Source: CBDDIP01 sp965229005
Lineage (GTDB): Bacteria > Actinomycetota > Acidimicrobiia > Acidimicrobiales > Ilumatobacteraceae
NCBI GenBank assembly: GCA_965229005.1
Contig: CBDDIP010000002.1
Span: forward strand, 1,178,001-1,242,000
Direction of reading: 5' to 3'
Length of the DNA: 64,000 nt
Below, in pieces: positions 1 through 8,463 of this stretch. How positions within the stretch are numbered: the stretch's first letter is position 1; the number at the start of each line of letters is the position of its first letter. The notes under the pieces were generated by a model. That model searched no databases. It was not told the DNA's origin and worked only from the letters and a program-made list of their open reading frames with translations. Both the position numbers and the translations under genes were made by a program.

Positions 1-951
1 CGCGGGCCCGCCGATGGCGACGCCCAGGAGCATGTAGCCGATCTGGCTGACGATGTGGAACGACAGGATGCGCTTGACGTCGTTCTGGGCGATGGCCCCG
101 AGGACGCCGATGATCATCGTGAGCGCGGCGATCACGAGCAGCAGCGTTCGGTTCGTCCCCGGGAACAGCAGCGTCTGCGTGCGGACGATCGCGTACACGC
201 CGATCTTGGTCAGCAGCCCCGCGAACACCGCCGTGATCGGGCTGCGCGCCGTGGGATACGAGTCCGGGAGCCAGAAGAACAACGGGAACACGGCCGCCTT
301 CAGCCCGAACGCGACGAGCAGCAGCAGCTGCAGCCCGGTGCGAACTCCCGTGTCGAGCTGTGCGAGGCGGTTGGGGAGCTCGGCGAGGCTCAGCGTGCCC
401 GTGGTGGCGTAGACCAGACCGACGGCGACCAACAGCACCACGGACTCGATCGTGTTGATGACGACGTACGTCGTGCCCGAGCGGACCTGGGACTCGTCGC
501 CGTCGAGCGTGAGCAGGACGTAGCTGGCCATCAGGATGATCTCGAAGGAGACGAACAGGTGGAAGAGGTCGCCCGTCGAGAAGCCGGCGCCGATGCCGGC
601 TGCGAGAACGAGGTACACCGGCTGGAAGATCGGTGACGTCGCGCTGGCGGATGCCTGCCCGACCGCGAAGAGGAGCACCACCGCCAGCGTGAGCATGGCG
701 ATCACGAGCATGATCCCGGCGAACCGGTCGATCACGTAGCTGATCCCGATCGACGGCGACCAGCCGCCGATGCGCGCAACCACCGGGCCGTGGTCGTCGG
801 CGCGCGCGAGCAGCACGATGCTCATCCCCAGCGAGCCGATCAGCGCGACGAAGCTGATCATCCGCTGCACGCGCGGCGCTCTCATGGCGAGCATGCCGAA
901 GGCGGCGCCGATCAAGGGGATGACGGTCGGAAGGGGCGCGAACCGGTTCAC
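1..951 (-). CDS. mrpD: Na+/H+ antiporter subunit D (MrpD/MnhD), 3' part cut by window edge
   Basis: Reading the minus strand from a GTG at 951 gives an open frame that runs off the left edge, 317 codons without a stop. The translation is a very hydrophobic, NuoN/NuoL-like polytopic protein. It contains the typical antiporter stretch FxLKAAVFPLFFWLPDSYPTA followed by AVFAGLLTKIGVYAI and NDVKRILSFHIVSQIGYM. These carry the conserved transmembrane lysines of the proton_antipo_M family. MrpD is one of the two proton-translocating-like subunits of the multisubunit cation/proton antiporter in the cytoplasmic membrane. The GTG overlaps the mrpC stop codon (GTGA), so translational coupling is likely. 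The C-terminus and any mrpE-G genes lie outside the window. Confidence 0.9.
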   Translation of the reverse strand, partial: MNRFAPLPTVIPLIGAAFGMLAMRAPRVQRMISFVALIGSLGMSIVLLARADDHGPVVARIGGWSPSIGISYVIDRFAGIMLVIAMLTLAVVLLFAVGQASASATSPIFQPVYLVLAAGIGAGFSTGDLFHLFVSFEIILMASYVLLTLDGDESQVRSGTTYVVINTIESVVLLVAVGLVYATTGTLSLAELPNRLAQLDTGVRTGLQLLLLVAFGLKAAVFPLFFWLPDSYPTARSPITAVFAGLLTKIGVYAIVRTQTLLFPGTNRTLLLVIAALTMIIGVLGAIAQNDVKRILSFHIVSQIGYMLLGVAIGGPA

Positions 952-1403
952 AGGTCCACGCTCGACGTCGTGCGCCGCGGCGCGGGCGGACCGTCGTCGC
1001 CGCTCAGCATCCGCTCGCGTTCGGCGCGGCGGGCGGCCTCGGTCATGCGGATCTCACGGCGCCGTCGGGCGGCGATACGACGGTCCTCGACGTCGTCTTC
1101 GACCTCGTCATGGCCATCGAGGGTCCAGCTCCGCCACGCCAGAGCGAGGAGGAACGCCTGCAGGGCGAAGCCGATGACGATGGCCGTCAGCACGAGCGCC
1201 TGGGGGATCGGATCGGTCGAGCCGGTGAGCCTGCCGACGATCGGGGGCACACCGGGCCGGCTCCCGGCGACGATCAGGAGGAGGTTGACGCCGTTGCCGA
1301 TGAGGCCGACGCCGACGATGATCCGCGTCAGGCTGCGGTTGAGCATCGAGTACGTGCCGGTCGCGAACAGCACCCCCACCAGAACGACGAGCAGGATGCT
1401 CAT
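948..1403 (-). CDS. mrpC: Na+/H+ antiporter subunit C (MrpC/MnhC, NuoK-like)
   Basis: A 151-residue small membrane protein that starts MSILLVVLVG and has three transmembrane helices in its first ~110 residues. The motif GVGLIGNGVNLLLIV and the later LVLTAIVIGFALQAFLLAL are typical of MnhC/NuoK proteins. In Mrp complexes this subunit packs between the A and D subunits. The charged tail (about residues 110-151, rich in R, E and D) is longer than in most MrpC proteins and is probably cytoplasmic. The ATG overlaps the mrpA stop (ATGA) and the stop overlaps the mrpD start, so the three genes form one tightly coupled operon. Confidence 0.92.
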   Translation of the reverse strand: MSILLVVLVGVLFATGTYSMLNRSLTRIIVGVGLIGNGVNLLLIVAGSRPGVPPIVGRLTGSTDPIPQALVLTAIVIGFALQAFLLALAWRSWTLDGHDEVEDDVEDRRIAARRRREIRMTEAARRAERERMLSGDDGPPAPRRTTSSVDL

Positions 1404-4174
1404 GCGGCGCTCTCCCGAGAGGCGCCGCCGCCGTGCGTGCGCGACGCCAGGTTGCTGAGCACGAGGATGACGACACCGATCACCAGCACGTAGACCCCGA
1501 GGTCGAAGATCCCCGCGGTCACCAGCTTCAGGTCGCCGATGATCGGCACGTCGACGTGGAAGATGCTGGTCTCCAGGAATTGGTTGCCGCCGATGAGACC
1601 GCCGATGCCAGAGCCGACGGCGAGGAGGATCCCCGTGGCGATCAGCACCACCGGCGAGAGCCGCGCGATCGACGCTCGTTCCGTCGCCCCGCCGGCGAGG
1701 AGGCGGAAGACGAAGGCTGCGCCCGCGATGAGACCTCCGGCGAACCCGCCACCCGGCGCGTTGTGCCCGCGCAGGGTGACGTACACCGAGACCAGCAAGG
1801 TGACGTGGAAGATCATGCGGGTGACCTGTTCGAAGATCATCGACTCGGCGCCGATGTTGGCGAACTGGGTGGACTCGCCGAGGCCGCGACTGCGCCGAGA
1901 GGCGTTGACGAGGTTGCCGACCCCGAGCGCGGCGATGCCGAACACGGTGATCTCGAACATCGTGTCGACACCGCGGAAGTCGACGATCGTCACGTTGACG
2001 ACGTTGCGTCCACCCGCGGCCGGTAGCGACAGCTCCTCGACCGCGTCGGTGACGTCGGTCGGCCGAGTACCGCTCCCCGCAGCGAGCGTGAACCAGGCAA
2101 CGCCGACGCCGACCAGCACGGAGATGGCGATGCGCAGCCCCTTCGGCGCCCACGTCGGTGCCGGCGTGAAGTCACGTGGCAGGTGCCGCAGCACCAGCAC
2201 GAAGGCGACGATCATCAGCGTCTCGATCATGAACTGGGTGAGCGCCAGATCGGGTGCGCCGTACATCAGGAAGATCACGGTCAACGCCTGCCCCACGCCG
2301 CCGAGCAGCAGCACCGACACGAAGCGACGTCGAGCGGCGATGACGGCGACGGACATCACGATGCCGAGGCCGGCAACGCAGCCCTGCAGCACAGAGTCGG
2401 CGAGCACCGGGTGACCGGCGTGGCCTCCAGCGCCCCTCGCCAGCGCGACGCCGACGACGATGACGATGACCGAGAAGACGACCGCGACGTACACCGGCAG
2501 CGAGCCGCTCTGGGTGACGAGGGTGATGCGACGGGCGCCGTCGAGCAGACCGGTGTACGCCCGGTTGTAGACGCGCTCGCCGGCGGTCGGTGCGACCTCG
2601 CGCACCGGGACTCGGTGGAGCTGCCACGCGATCAGTGCACCGACCGCGACGATGACCACCGAGAGCAGCAGGGGGAGGTGGAGGCCCGGCACGATCGTGA
2701 GGTGCACGTGCGCCGCGCTGCTCAACGAAGCAGCTGCGACCTCCAACCGATCGGCCACGGCCGACGCACCGACACCTGCGACGAGCGAGGCGATCGCCAG
2801 CGCGACGACCGGCCCGACCAACGACGCACCGGGCAGGTGATGCACCGTGGCGAGCTCGCCGGCGGTCGAGCGCTTCGTGGCGAAGAGCCCCCACCAGATC
2901 CGGATCGAGTAGGCGGCGGTCAACGTCGAGCCGATCACCACCAGCACCAAGGCCGCGGTCGCCCAGCTCCCTGGCGCGTCGATGAGCGCGTCGAGTGCGG
3001 CCTCCTTCGCGGCGAAGCCGAGCAGCGGCGGGAGGCCGATCATCGACAGCGTGCACAGCCCTGCGGTCGTCGCCAGCAGCGGCGCGCGGCGGCCGACCCC
3101 GGAGATCGTCCGCAGGTCGCGGCTGCCCGTTGCATGTTCGACCGCACCGATGGTGAGGAACAAGCCGGACTTGAAGATCGCGTGAGCGATCAGCAGCCCG
3201 ACGCCGGCAGCCGTCGTCGCCTCGTCGCCGATGCCGAAGACGACGACGAGGAACCCGAGCTGCGACACGGTGCCGTACGCCAGCGCCTGCTTTGCATCGG
3301 ATCGTCGCAGCGCGGCGACGCCGCCGACCAACATCGTCGCCCCACCGACGGTGACGAGCGTCGGCTGCCACCAGTCGAGCACGGCGAAGGTCGGAGCGAA
3401 GCGGGCGACGATGACGACGCCAGCCTTCACCATGGTCGCCGAGTGCAGGTAGGCGCTGACGGGGGTGGGGGCGGCCATCGCGCCCGGCAGCCAGAAGTGG
3501 AAGGGGAACTGCGCGGACTTCGTGAACGCTCCGAGGAGCAAGAGCGCTGCGCCGATGCGCGCCGTCGTCGAGGTCGGCGCTGCGGCGATGACTCGTTGCA
3601 GGTCGGCTCTGCCTGCCTCGTGCACGAGGCACACCAGGCCGCCGAGCATCGCCAGGCCACCGGCACCGGTGACGAGCAGTGCGCGCAAGGCCGCGGCGCG
3701 GGCGCTGGCGAGCCGGTCGTCGAGCCCGATGAGGAGGAACGACAGGACGGAGGTCAGTTCCCAGAACGCGAACAGCGTCCAGACGTCATCGGCGACGACC
3801 AGTCCGAGCATCGCCCCGGCGAAGAGCGTGAAGCACCCGGCGAAGCGCACCACCCTCGCCGACGATCCCTCGTCCCCGAAGTAGCCCCATGCATAGACGA
3901 GCACGACGGCGCCGACACCGGTCACGAGCAGCGCCATCATCGTCGCGAACCCGTCCAGTCGGAACGATGCCGTGAGCGAGAGCGATCTCACCCAACGGAA
4001 GCGCGTCGACGGCGTTGCTCCGTCGAGCACCCCGGGCGTCGCGACGATCACCGCGACGAACGCGACGACCAGCGGCGCGATCGCGAACGCGAAGAGCCAG
4101 CGCCGAAGCCGCTCGCCCGCGCCGAGGAGCACTGCGCCCGCACCGAAGTGGATCATGACGAGCCACGGCATCAT
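1400..4174 (-). CDS. mrpA: Na+/H+ antiporter subunit A with fused MnhB domain (MrpAB)
   Basis: A 924-residue polytopic protein. Residues ~60-430 form the NuoL-like antiporter core (FWELTSVLSFLLIG, then FPFHFWLPGAMAAPTPVSAYLHSATMVKAG). Residues ~615-656 match the DUF4040 segment (GAPDLALTQFMIETLMI). From ~735 onward it matches MnhB (TMFEITVFGIAALGVGNL, RGHNAPGGGFAGGL). The MrpA-MrpB fusion is common in actinobacteria. The complex exchanges Na+ (or other monovalent cations) for H+ across the membrane and supports pH and salt homeostasis. Two ATGs stand side by side at 4174/4171, with no clear Shine-Dalgarno site. A 26-bp palindrome lies just upstream. Confidence 0.93.
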   Translation of the reverse strand: MMPWLVMIHFGAGAVLLGAGERLRRWLFAFAIAPLVVAFVAVIVATPGVLDGATPSTRFRWVRSLSLTASFRLDGFATMMALLVTGVGAVVLVYAWGYFGDEGSSARVVRFAGCFTLFAGAMLGLVVADDVWTLFAFWELTSVLSFLLIGLDDRLASARAAALRALLVTGAGGLAMLGGLVCLVHEAGRADLQRVIAAAPTSTTARIGAALLLLGAFTKSAQFPFHFWLPGAMAAPTPVSAYLHSATMVKAGVVIVARFAPTFAVLDWWQPTLVTVGGATMLVGGVAALRRSDAKQALAYGTVSQLGFLVVVFGIGDEATTAAGVGLLIAHAIFKSGLFLTIGAVEHATGSRDLRTISGVGRRAPLLATTAGLCTLSMIGLPPLLGFAAKEAALDALIDAPGSWATAALVLVVIGSTLTAAYSIRIWWGLFATKRSTAGELATVHHLPGASLVGPVVALAIASLVAGVGASAVADRLEVAAASLSSAAHVHLTIVPGLHLPLLLSVVIVAVGALIAWQLHRVPVREVAPTAGERVYNRAYTGLLDGARRITLVTQSGSLPVYVAVVFSVIVIVVGVALARGAGGHAGHPVLADSVLQGCVAGLGIVMSVAVIAARRRFVSVLLLGGVGQALTVIFLMYGAPDLALTQFMIETLMIVAFVLVLRHLPRDFTPAPTWAPKGLRIAISVLVGVGVAWFTLAAGSGTRPTDVTDAVEELSLPAAGGRNVVNVTIVDFRGVDTMFEITVFGIAALGVGNLVNASRRSRGLGESTQFANIGAESMIFEQVTRMIFHVTLLVSVYVTLRGHNAPGGGFAGGLIAGAAFVFRLLAGGATERASIARLSPVVLIATGILLAVGSGIGGLIGGNQFLETSIFHVDVPIIGDLKLVTAGIFDLGVYVLVIGVVILVLSNLASRTHGGGASRESAA

Positions 4175-4194
4175 CGAACGGTCACACCCGTCCG

Positions 4195-4220
4195 GCTCGG
4201 TCGAGCGCGCTCGACCGAGC
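4195..4220. promoter_or_regulatory. 26-bp perfect palindrome between winged-helix gene and mrpA
   Basis: GCTCGGTCGAGCG is followed directly by its exact reverse complement, giving 13-bp arms with no spacer. It touches the stop codon of the winged-helix gene and ends 21 bp before the mrpA start codon. No T-run follows it in either direction, so a classical intrinsic terminator is unlikely. It could be a dimeric operator or a hairpin that sets relative expression of the regulator and antiporter genes. Confidence 0.55.
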
Positions 4221-4519
4221 TACTCGTCGGCGTCGAGGGTCTGCTGCGCCAGGGGAATGGCCGCTTCGGTCAGCATCCACCCACGGCTGCGCACCGTGAT
4301 GATCGCGTCCGGCCCGAGGAAACGGCGCAACCCGACGAGCACGCCGTCGCAACGGCGCTCGCTCAAGTTGGCCATGCCCGCTTGACGGGCGAGCTCTCGA
4401 CGTCCCAGCACCCGCCCGCGATTGGCGACCAGGACGGACAGCACAGCCCGCTCCTGCTGGCCAAGACGCGCGAGGGGGCTTGCGTCGTGGCCTGGGGGTG
4501 CAGGAGCGGGGCTGGCCAT
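4220..4519 (-). CDS. Winged helix-turn-helix DNA-binding protein (OmpR/PhoB C-terminal type)
   Basis: A 99-residue protein that is essentially a stand-alone trans_reg_C domain. It has LVANRGRVLGRRELARQAG (positioning helices), SERRCDGVLVGLRRFLG (recognition-helix region) and ITVRSRGWML (wing hairpin). No receiver domain is present. It lies directly upstream of mrpA on the same strand and may control that operon. A TACGGT box sits 8 nt upstream of the ATG on the minus strand, consistent with a leaderless or near-leaderless transcript. Its target is unknown. Confidence 0.72.
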   Translation of the reverse strand: MASPAPAPPGHDASPLARLGQQERAVLSVLVANRGRVLGRRELARQAGMANLSERRCDGVLVGLRRFLGPDAIITVRSRGWMLTEAAIPLAQQTLDADE

Positions 4520-4709
4520 TGCGAGACACCGTAGGAACGCGAGGTTTCACGACTGTTCGTCCGGTGTGAACGGCGTGTAACGGTGATGACCGCTTCCGGG
4601 CGCGTCGTCGGCGCCGGCTGGATTCAACGCGTTCATCGCCGAGGAATCTATGAACGGTGGTCAGGCGGTGTCACGGGCGAAACAAGCTCTTCACATGCCA
4701 CACTGCGCC
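4520..4709. other. Divergent intergenic region, winged-helix gene / glnD
   Basis: About 190 bp separate the divergent starts at 4519 and 4710. Apart from the TACGGT box of the leftward gene I see no clear operator or terminator. An in-frame ATG at 4650, preceded at short distance by GAGGAA, could extend GlnD by 20 residues. Confidence 0.4.
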
Positions 4710-7094
4710 ATGGACAGTACGACGACCGACCTCGACGAGCACGCCGCGCGTCTCGACGGGGCGTTCATCCGTCGGGCACGGACGGAGCTGGTCGAGCGGC
4801 CGGACTTCGCCGGTCCGGGACTCGCCCGTCGGTTGGCAGATCAGATGGACGGGTGGTTCGCTGCGCTCGGTGCGACGCTGCCACCCGACTGGTCGCTGGT
4901 GGCCACCGGTGGCTACGCCGCCGGCTTCCTCTGCCCCGGCAGCGATGTCGACGTGACGCTCCTGCACCCCAACAAAGCACGTTCGGAAGACGTGCAGGCG
5001 GTCGCCGAGGGCATCTGGTACCCCCTCTGGGACGCCTCGATCAAGCTCAGCCCGTCGACCCACTCGGTGTCGTCGATGCTCGCCCTCGCCTCCGGCGACC
5101 TGCGCACGGCGACCTCGATCCTGCGCCTGCGGCTGCTCGCCGGGGAACCGGCAGACCTGATCGATCTCCGGACTCGCGCCCGTGACGACTGGCAGCGGCG
5201 ATCCAAGCACTGGCTCTCGATGCTGCGGGCGGCAACGGACGAACGTTGGCAACGGCACGGTCCGGTCGCGGCACTCCTGGAGCCGGACCTCAAGGACGGG
5301 TTCGGAGGCCTGCGCGACCACGACGCCGTTCGTTGGGCGATGCTCACGCGACGCATGGAAGTGGAGACGGCACTCGACGTGCCCATCGAGGAGCTGGCCT
5401 CCTCCGCGGAGCACCTGCTGGCGGTCCGATGCGAGTTGCATCGACTGACGTCGAAGACCTCGAACGTCCTGCTGCTGCAGGACCAGGACGCTCTCGCGGA
5501 CGCGATGGGATACGCGGACGCCGACGTGCTGATGTCGCGACTCTCCGCAGCCGCTCATGCCATCGAATGGTCGGCCGAGCGTTTCTGGTGGCGCATCGAG
5601 CGGACCCTGGGCAGGCGCGCCGCGCCCCGCCCGGTCGATCTCGCCCGAGGGATCAGGTTGGTGGACGGCGAGGTCGACCTGCAGCTCGCGTCGGCCGACA
5701 TCGACCAGTCGCTGACCTTTCGCGTGGCGGATGCCGCTGCCCGCTCCGACGCACCGATCAGCCGGCGAACGCTGCTGACGCTCGCCGGTGCGCCGACGAG
5801 TGAAGGCGAACAGTGGAGCCAGCTGACGCGGCATGCGTTCGTGAGCCTCCTCGGATCGGGCCCTCAGCTCGTGCAGGCCGTCGACGCGCTCGAGCGCTAC
5901 GAGCTCTTCAGTCGTCTGCTGCCCGAGTGGCGACACGTCCGCAGTCGGCCGCAGCGGAACGCGTTCCACAAGTACACCGTTGATCGCCATCTGCTCCAGA
6001 CCGTCGTCAACGCCGGCGAGTTCGTCCGTTCCGTTGCTCGTCCCGATCTCCTCCTCGTCGGCGCGCTGCTGCACGACGTGGGCAAGGGGCGTGAGGAGGA
6101 CCACACCGCACTCGGCGTCCGGCTGGTCGACACGATCTGTCCACGGATGGGGTTCGATCCCGACGACGTCGCCGTCATCAGAGCGCTCGTGGATCACCAC
6201 CTGCTCCTGTCCGAGACCGCGACGCGTCGTGATCTGAGCGATCCTCGGACCGCGGAGAACGTTGCCGCGCTGGTCGGCGACGCGCTGGTCCTCGAGTTGT
6301 TGAACGCGTTGACGGTGGCAGACAGCAAGGCCACAGGTTCGTCCGCATGGTCGACGTGGAAGGCGTCGCTCGTCGCTGAGCTCGTCGATTCCGTCGAGCG
6401 GCAGTTGGCGGGCAAGCCACGGCGGGTTCAGACGTCGATGCTCGCCGGCGGCGTACAAGGTCTCGTCGACGCCGTGCGCGGTGACGGCGGGCTCCACTTC
6501 CATCACGATCGAGATGGCTCGTTCGACGTCTGGACCGTCGCAACGGTGGATCGTCACGGGCTCTTCGCGCGCATCGCCGGTGCGCTCGCCGTCCACGGCG
6601 TGCAGGTCGTCAGCGCGGACGTGTCGACCAGCTTCGACGGCATCGCCGTCGATCAGTTCCGGTTGATCGGGCCCAACGGCGTGCCGATCGATCTGTCCAA
6701 GGTCGAACGAGACCTGAGGGGCATGCTCGTCGGCTCGGTCGATCTCGCCGAGAAGCTGGCGCAGCGGATCCGTGTGTACGGGAGGTCGAGCCGACGAGTC
6801 AGCGCCGCCGCGCCTCCACGGTTGGAGGTGCACATCAGCAACGACGAGTCGGCCTCGACCACCGTGGTCGACGTACGAGCTCCGGACGGTGTGGCCGTGC
6901 TCCACCGACTCGCAGCTGCGCTGGCGGCGCGCGATCTCGAGATCCGTTCGGCGAAGGTCGCGACCCTGGGTCACGAGGTCGTGGACGTCTTCTACGTGCA
7001 GCGCTCGCCGGATGGGGTGGGGTCGATGCAGGTCCCGGATCACGAGCACGACGCCCTCCGAGATCACCTGTGCGCCGCCCTCGCCGACCACTGA
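4710..7094 (+). CDS. glnD: [Protein-PII] uridylyl/adenylyltransferase, bifunctional GlnD
   Basis: A 794-residue enzyme with the GlnD order: nucleotidyltransferase domain (GGY at ~67, then SDVDVTLL with the metal-binding Asp pair), a helical GlnD-linker (PDLKDGFGGLRD), an HD phosphohydrolase domain (LLHDVGKGREEDH near 455), and two ACT domains (~609-680 and ~720-790). It modifies and de-modifies the PII signal protein according to glutamine level and so controls nitrogen assimilation. I chose the ATG at 4710 because homology begins just after it; the upstream in-frame ATG at 4650 remains possible. In many actinobacteria glnD follows amtB-glnK. Neither is in this window, and the downstream neighbour is an unrelated acyl-CoA dehydrogenase. 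Confidence 0.9.
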   Translation: MDSTTTDLDEHAARLDGAFIRRARTELVERPDFAGPGLARRLADQMDGWFAALGATLPPDWSLVATGGYAAGFLCPGSDVDVTLLHPNKARSEDVQAVAEGIWYPLWDASIKLSPSTHSVSSMLALASGDLRTATSILRLRLLAGEPADLIDLRTRARDDWQRRSKHWLSMLRAATDERWQRHGPVAALLEPDLKDGFGGLRDHDAVRWAMLTRRMEVETALDVPIEELASSAEHLLAVRCELHRLTSKTSNVLLLQDQDALADAMGYADADVLMSRLSAAAHAIEWSAERFWWRIERTLGRRAAPRPVDLARGIRLVDGEVDLQLASADIDQSLTFRVADAAARSDAPISRRTLLTLAGAPTSEGEQWSQLTRHAFVSLLGSGPQLVQAVDALERYELFSRLLPEWRHVRSRPQRNAFHKYTVDRHLLQTVVNAGEFVRSVARPDLLLVGALLHDVGKGREEDHTALGVRLVDTICPRMGFDPDDVAVIRALVDHHLLLSETATRRDLSDPRTAENVAALVGDALVLELLNALTVADSKATGSSAWSTWKASLVAELVDSVERQLAGKPRRVQTSMLAGGVQGLVDAVRGDGGLHFHHDRDGSFDVWTVATVDRHGLFARIAGALAVHGVQVVSADVSTSFDGIAVDQFRLIGPNGVPIDLSKVERDLRGMLVGSVDLAEKLAQRIRVYGRSSRRVSAAAPPRLEVHISNDESASTTVVDVRAPDGVAVLHRLAAALAARDLEIRSAKVATLGHEVVDVFYVQRSPDGVGSMQVPDHEHDALRDHLCAALADH

Positions 7095-7114
7095 TCGGGT
7101 CGACTGGCGCGAAC

Positions 7115-7130
7115 TTGACCCGCGGGTCAA
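7115..7130. promoter_or_regulatory. Perfect 16-bp palindrome at the acyl-CoA dehydrogenase promoter (candidate operator)
   Basis: TTGACCCGCGGGTCAA is a perfect dyad, directly followed by TACTGT (7131-7136, a candidate -10 box) and then the ATG at 7141. A symmetric site touching the -10 is the usual layout for a TetR- or GntR-type repressor. The TTGACC half is too close (10 bp) to act as a -35 for this box. A further GTTGAC half-site follows at 7135-7140. Confidence 0.6.
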
Positions 7131-7140
7131 TACTGTTGAC

Positions 7141-8376
7141 ATGGACCTGAGCTACCCCACCGACGCCGAGGCGTTCCGCGCCGAGATCCGCACCTGGCTG
7201 GAGGACAACCTGCCCGCCGGTTGGGGGGCCGAGGGGTTCGAGATGGACCCGGAGGATCGCAAGGCGTTCAACGAGACGTGGCCGCGCAAGCTCTACGAAG
7301 GCGGCTGGATCTGCGCCACGTGGCCGAAGGAGTACGGCGGCAAGGGCCTGACGACGATGGAGGGCGTGGTGCTCAGCGAGGAGTTCGCCCGCGTCAAGGC
7401 GCCGCTACGCGCCGACTTCTTCGGCGACACGCTCGTCGGCCCGACGATCCTGCAGTGGGGCAGCGAGGAGCAGAAGCGCGAGTTCCTGCCGAAGATCCTC
7501 CGCGGTGAGACTCGCTGGTGCCAGGGCTTCAGCGAACCGAACTCCGGCTCCGACCTCGCCTCGTTGAAGACCACCGCGGTGCTCGACGGCGACGAGTGGG
7601 TGATCAACGGCCAGAAGGTGTGGACCACCCAGGCTCATCACGCCGACTACTGCTTCCTGCTCACCCGCACCGACCCGGACGCGCCCAAGCACAAGGGCAT
7701 CTCGTACTTGCTGGTGCCGATGCGCCAACCCGGCGTCGAGGTGCGCGGCATCACCCAGCCCGACGGGACCGCCGAGTTCTGCGAGGTCTTCTTCACCGAT
7801 GCGCGCTGCCCGAAGGACAACGTCGTCGGCGGCGTCAACAACGGCTGGAAGGTGACCAACTCGACGCTCGCCTTCGAACGAGGCATGAGCGCCACCACGG
7901 GCTACCGCCGTTTCGAGGACGAGCTCAAGCTGATGCTCGCCGCGGCGACCGAGAACGGCACGATCAACGACCCGCTGATCCGCCAGCGCCTCGTCGAGTA
8001 CTACACCAAGATCCAGATCCTGCGCATCAACGGGTTGCGCTCGCTGTCGGCCACGCTCACCGGATCGCGCGACCTCGGCGTCGCCGCCCTCGGGGCGACG
8101 AACAAGATGTTCTGGAGCGAGATGCACAAGGCCGCGATGGAGCTCGCGCTCGACATCAACGGCGCCTCGTCGATGCTCGTCGACACGGGTGCGGCGGTCG
8201 GTTCGTGGCCGGGCACGGCGCGCGACAAGCGTCGTCCGGGGTACCCGGTCAGCCCGATGATGAGCTCATTCTTCTTCAGTCGCAGCGAGACGATCTGGGG
8301 TGGCACGAGCCAGATCCAGCGCAACATCGTCGGCGAGCGGGTGCTCGGCCTGCCGAAAGAACCGCAGGTCGGCTAG
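7141..8376 (+). CDS. Acyl-CoA dehydrogenase family protein (FadE-like)
   Basis: A 411-residue flavoprotein of the acyl-CoA dehydrogenase superfamily. Recognisable segments are the N-terminal helical domain, the FAD-binding middle region (WCQGFSEPNSGSDLASLKT, then GDEWVINGQKVWTTQAHHADY), and the C-terminal ETIWGGTSQIQRNIVGERVLGLP typical of the family. It would oxidise an acyl-CoA thioester to the enoyl-CoA and pass electrons to ETF. The open frame extends far upstream, but homology starts at this ATG, only 4 nt after a TACTGT box. A palindrome in the promoter suggests regulation by a ligand-responsive repressor encoded elsewhere. Substrate cannot be told from sequence. Confidence 0.9.
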   Translation: MDLSYPTDAEAFRAEIRTWLEDNLPAGWGAEGFEMDPEDRKAFNETWPRKLYEGGWICATWPKEYGGKGLTTMEGVVLSEEFARVKAPLRADFFGDTLVGPTILQWGSEEQKREFLPKILRGETRWCQGFSEPNSGSDLASLKTTAVLDGDEWVINGQKVWTTQAHHADYCFLLTRTDPDAPKHKGISYLLVPMRQPGVEVRGITQPDGTAEFCEVFFTDARCPKDNVVGGVNNGWKVTNSTLAFERGMSATTGYRRFEDELKLMLAAATENGTINDPLIRQRLVEYYTKIQILRINGLRSLSATLTGSRDLGVAALGATNKMFWSEMHKAAMELALDINGASSMLVDTGAAVGSWPGTARDKRRPGYPVSPMMSSFFFSRSETIWGGTSQIQRNIVGERVLGLPKEPQVG

Positions 8377-8410
8377 TCCCGGCGCCGCAAGCGGGCGAGG
8401 CAGTTCACCT

Positions 8411-8443
8411 ACGTGTCATCATCTCGGCATGCTGCTGACACGT
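8411..8443. promoter_or_regulatory. Inverted repeat upstream of ATP-grasp operon
   Basis: ACGTGTCA (8411-8418) and TGACACGT (8436-8443) are exact inverted copies with a 17-bp spacer. They lie 21 bp before the first gene of the ATP-grasp/alpha-E/transglutaminase cluster and 35 bp after the acyl-CoA dehydrogenase stop. No T-run follows. An operator for the cluster is more likely than a terminator. Confidence 0.45.
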
Positions 8444-8463
8444 CGTCGTCCCAGTGTTGGCGG

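Noticed and set aside
2183..4534. A 783-codon plus-strand open frame across mrpA
   Set aside because: Low-complexity Arg/Asp/Glu/Gln translation opposite a clear antiporter gene; a shadow frame.
7115..7120. TTGACC as a -35 box for the acyl-CoA dehydrogenase
   Set aside because: Only 10 bp separate it from TACTGT; it is better explained as half of the 16-bp palindrome.
4671..7142. An 823-codon minus-strand open frame across glnD
   Set aside because: The plus strand encodes an unmistakable GlnD with all domains; the opposite frame has no recognisable motif.
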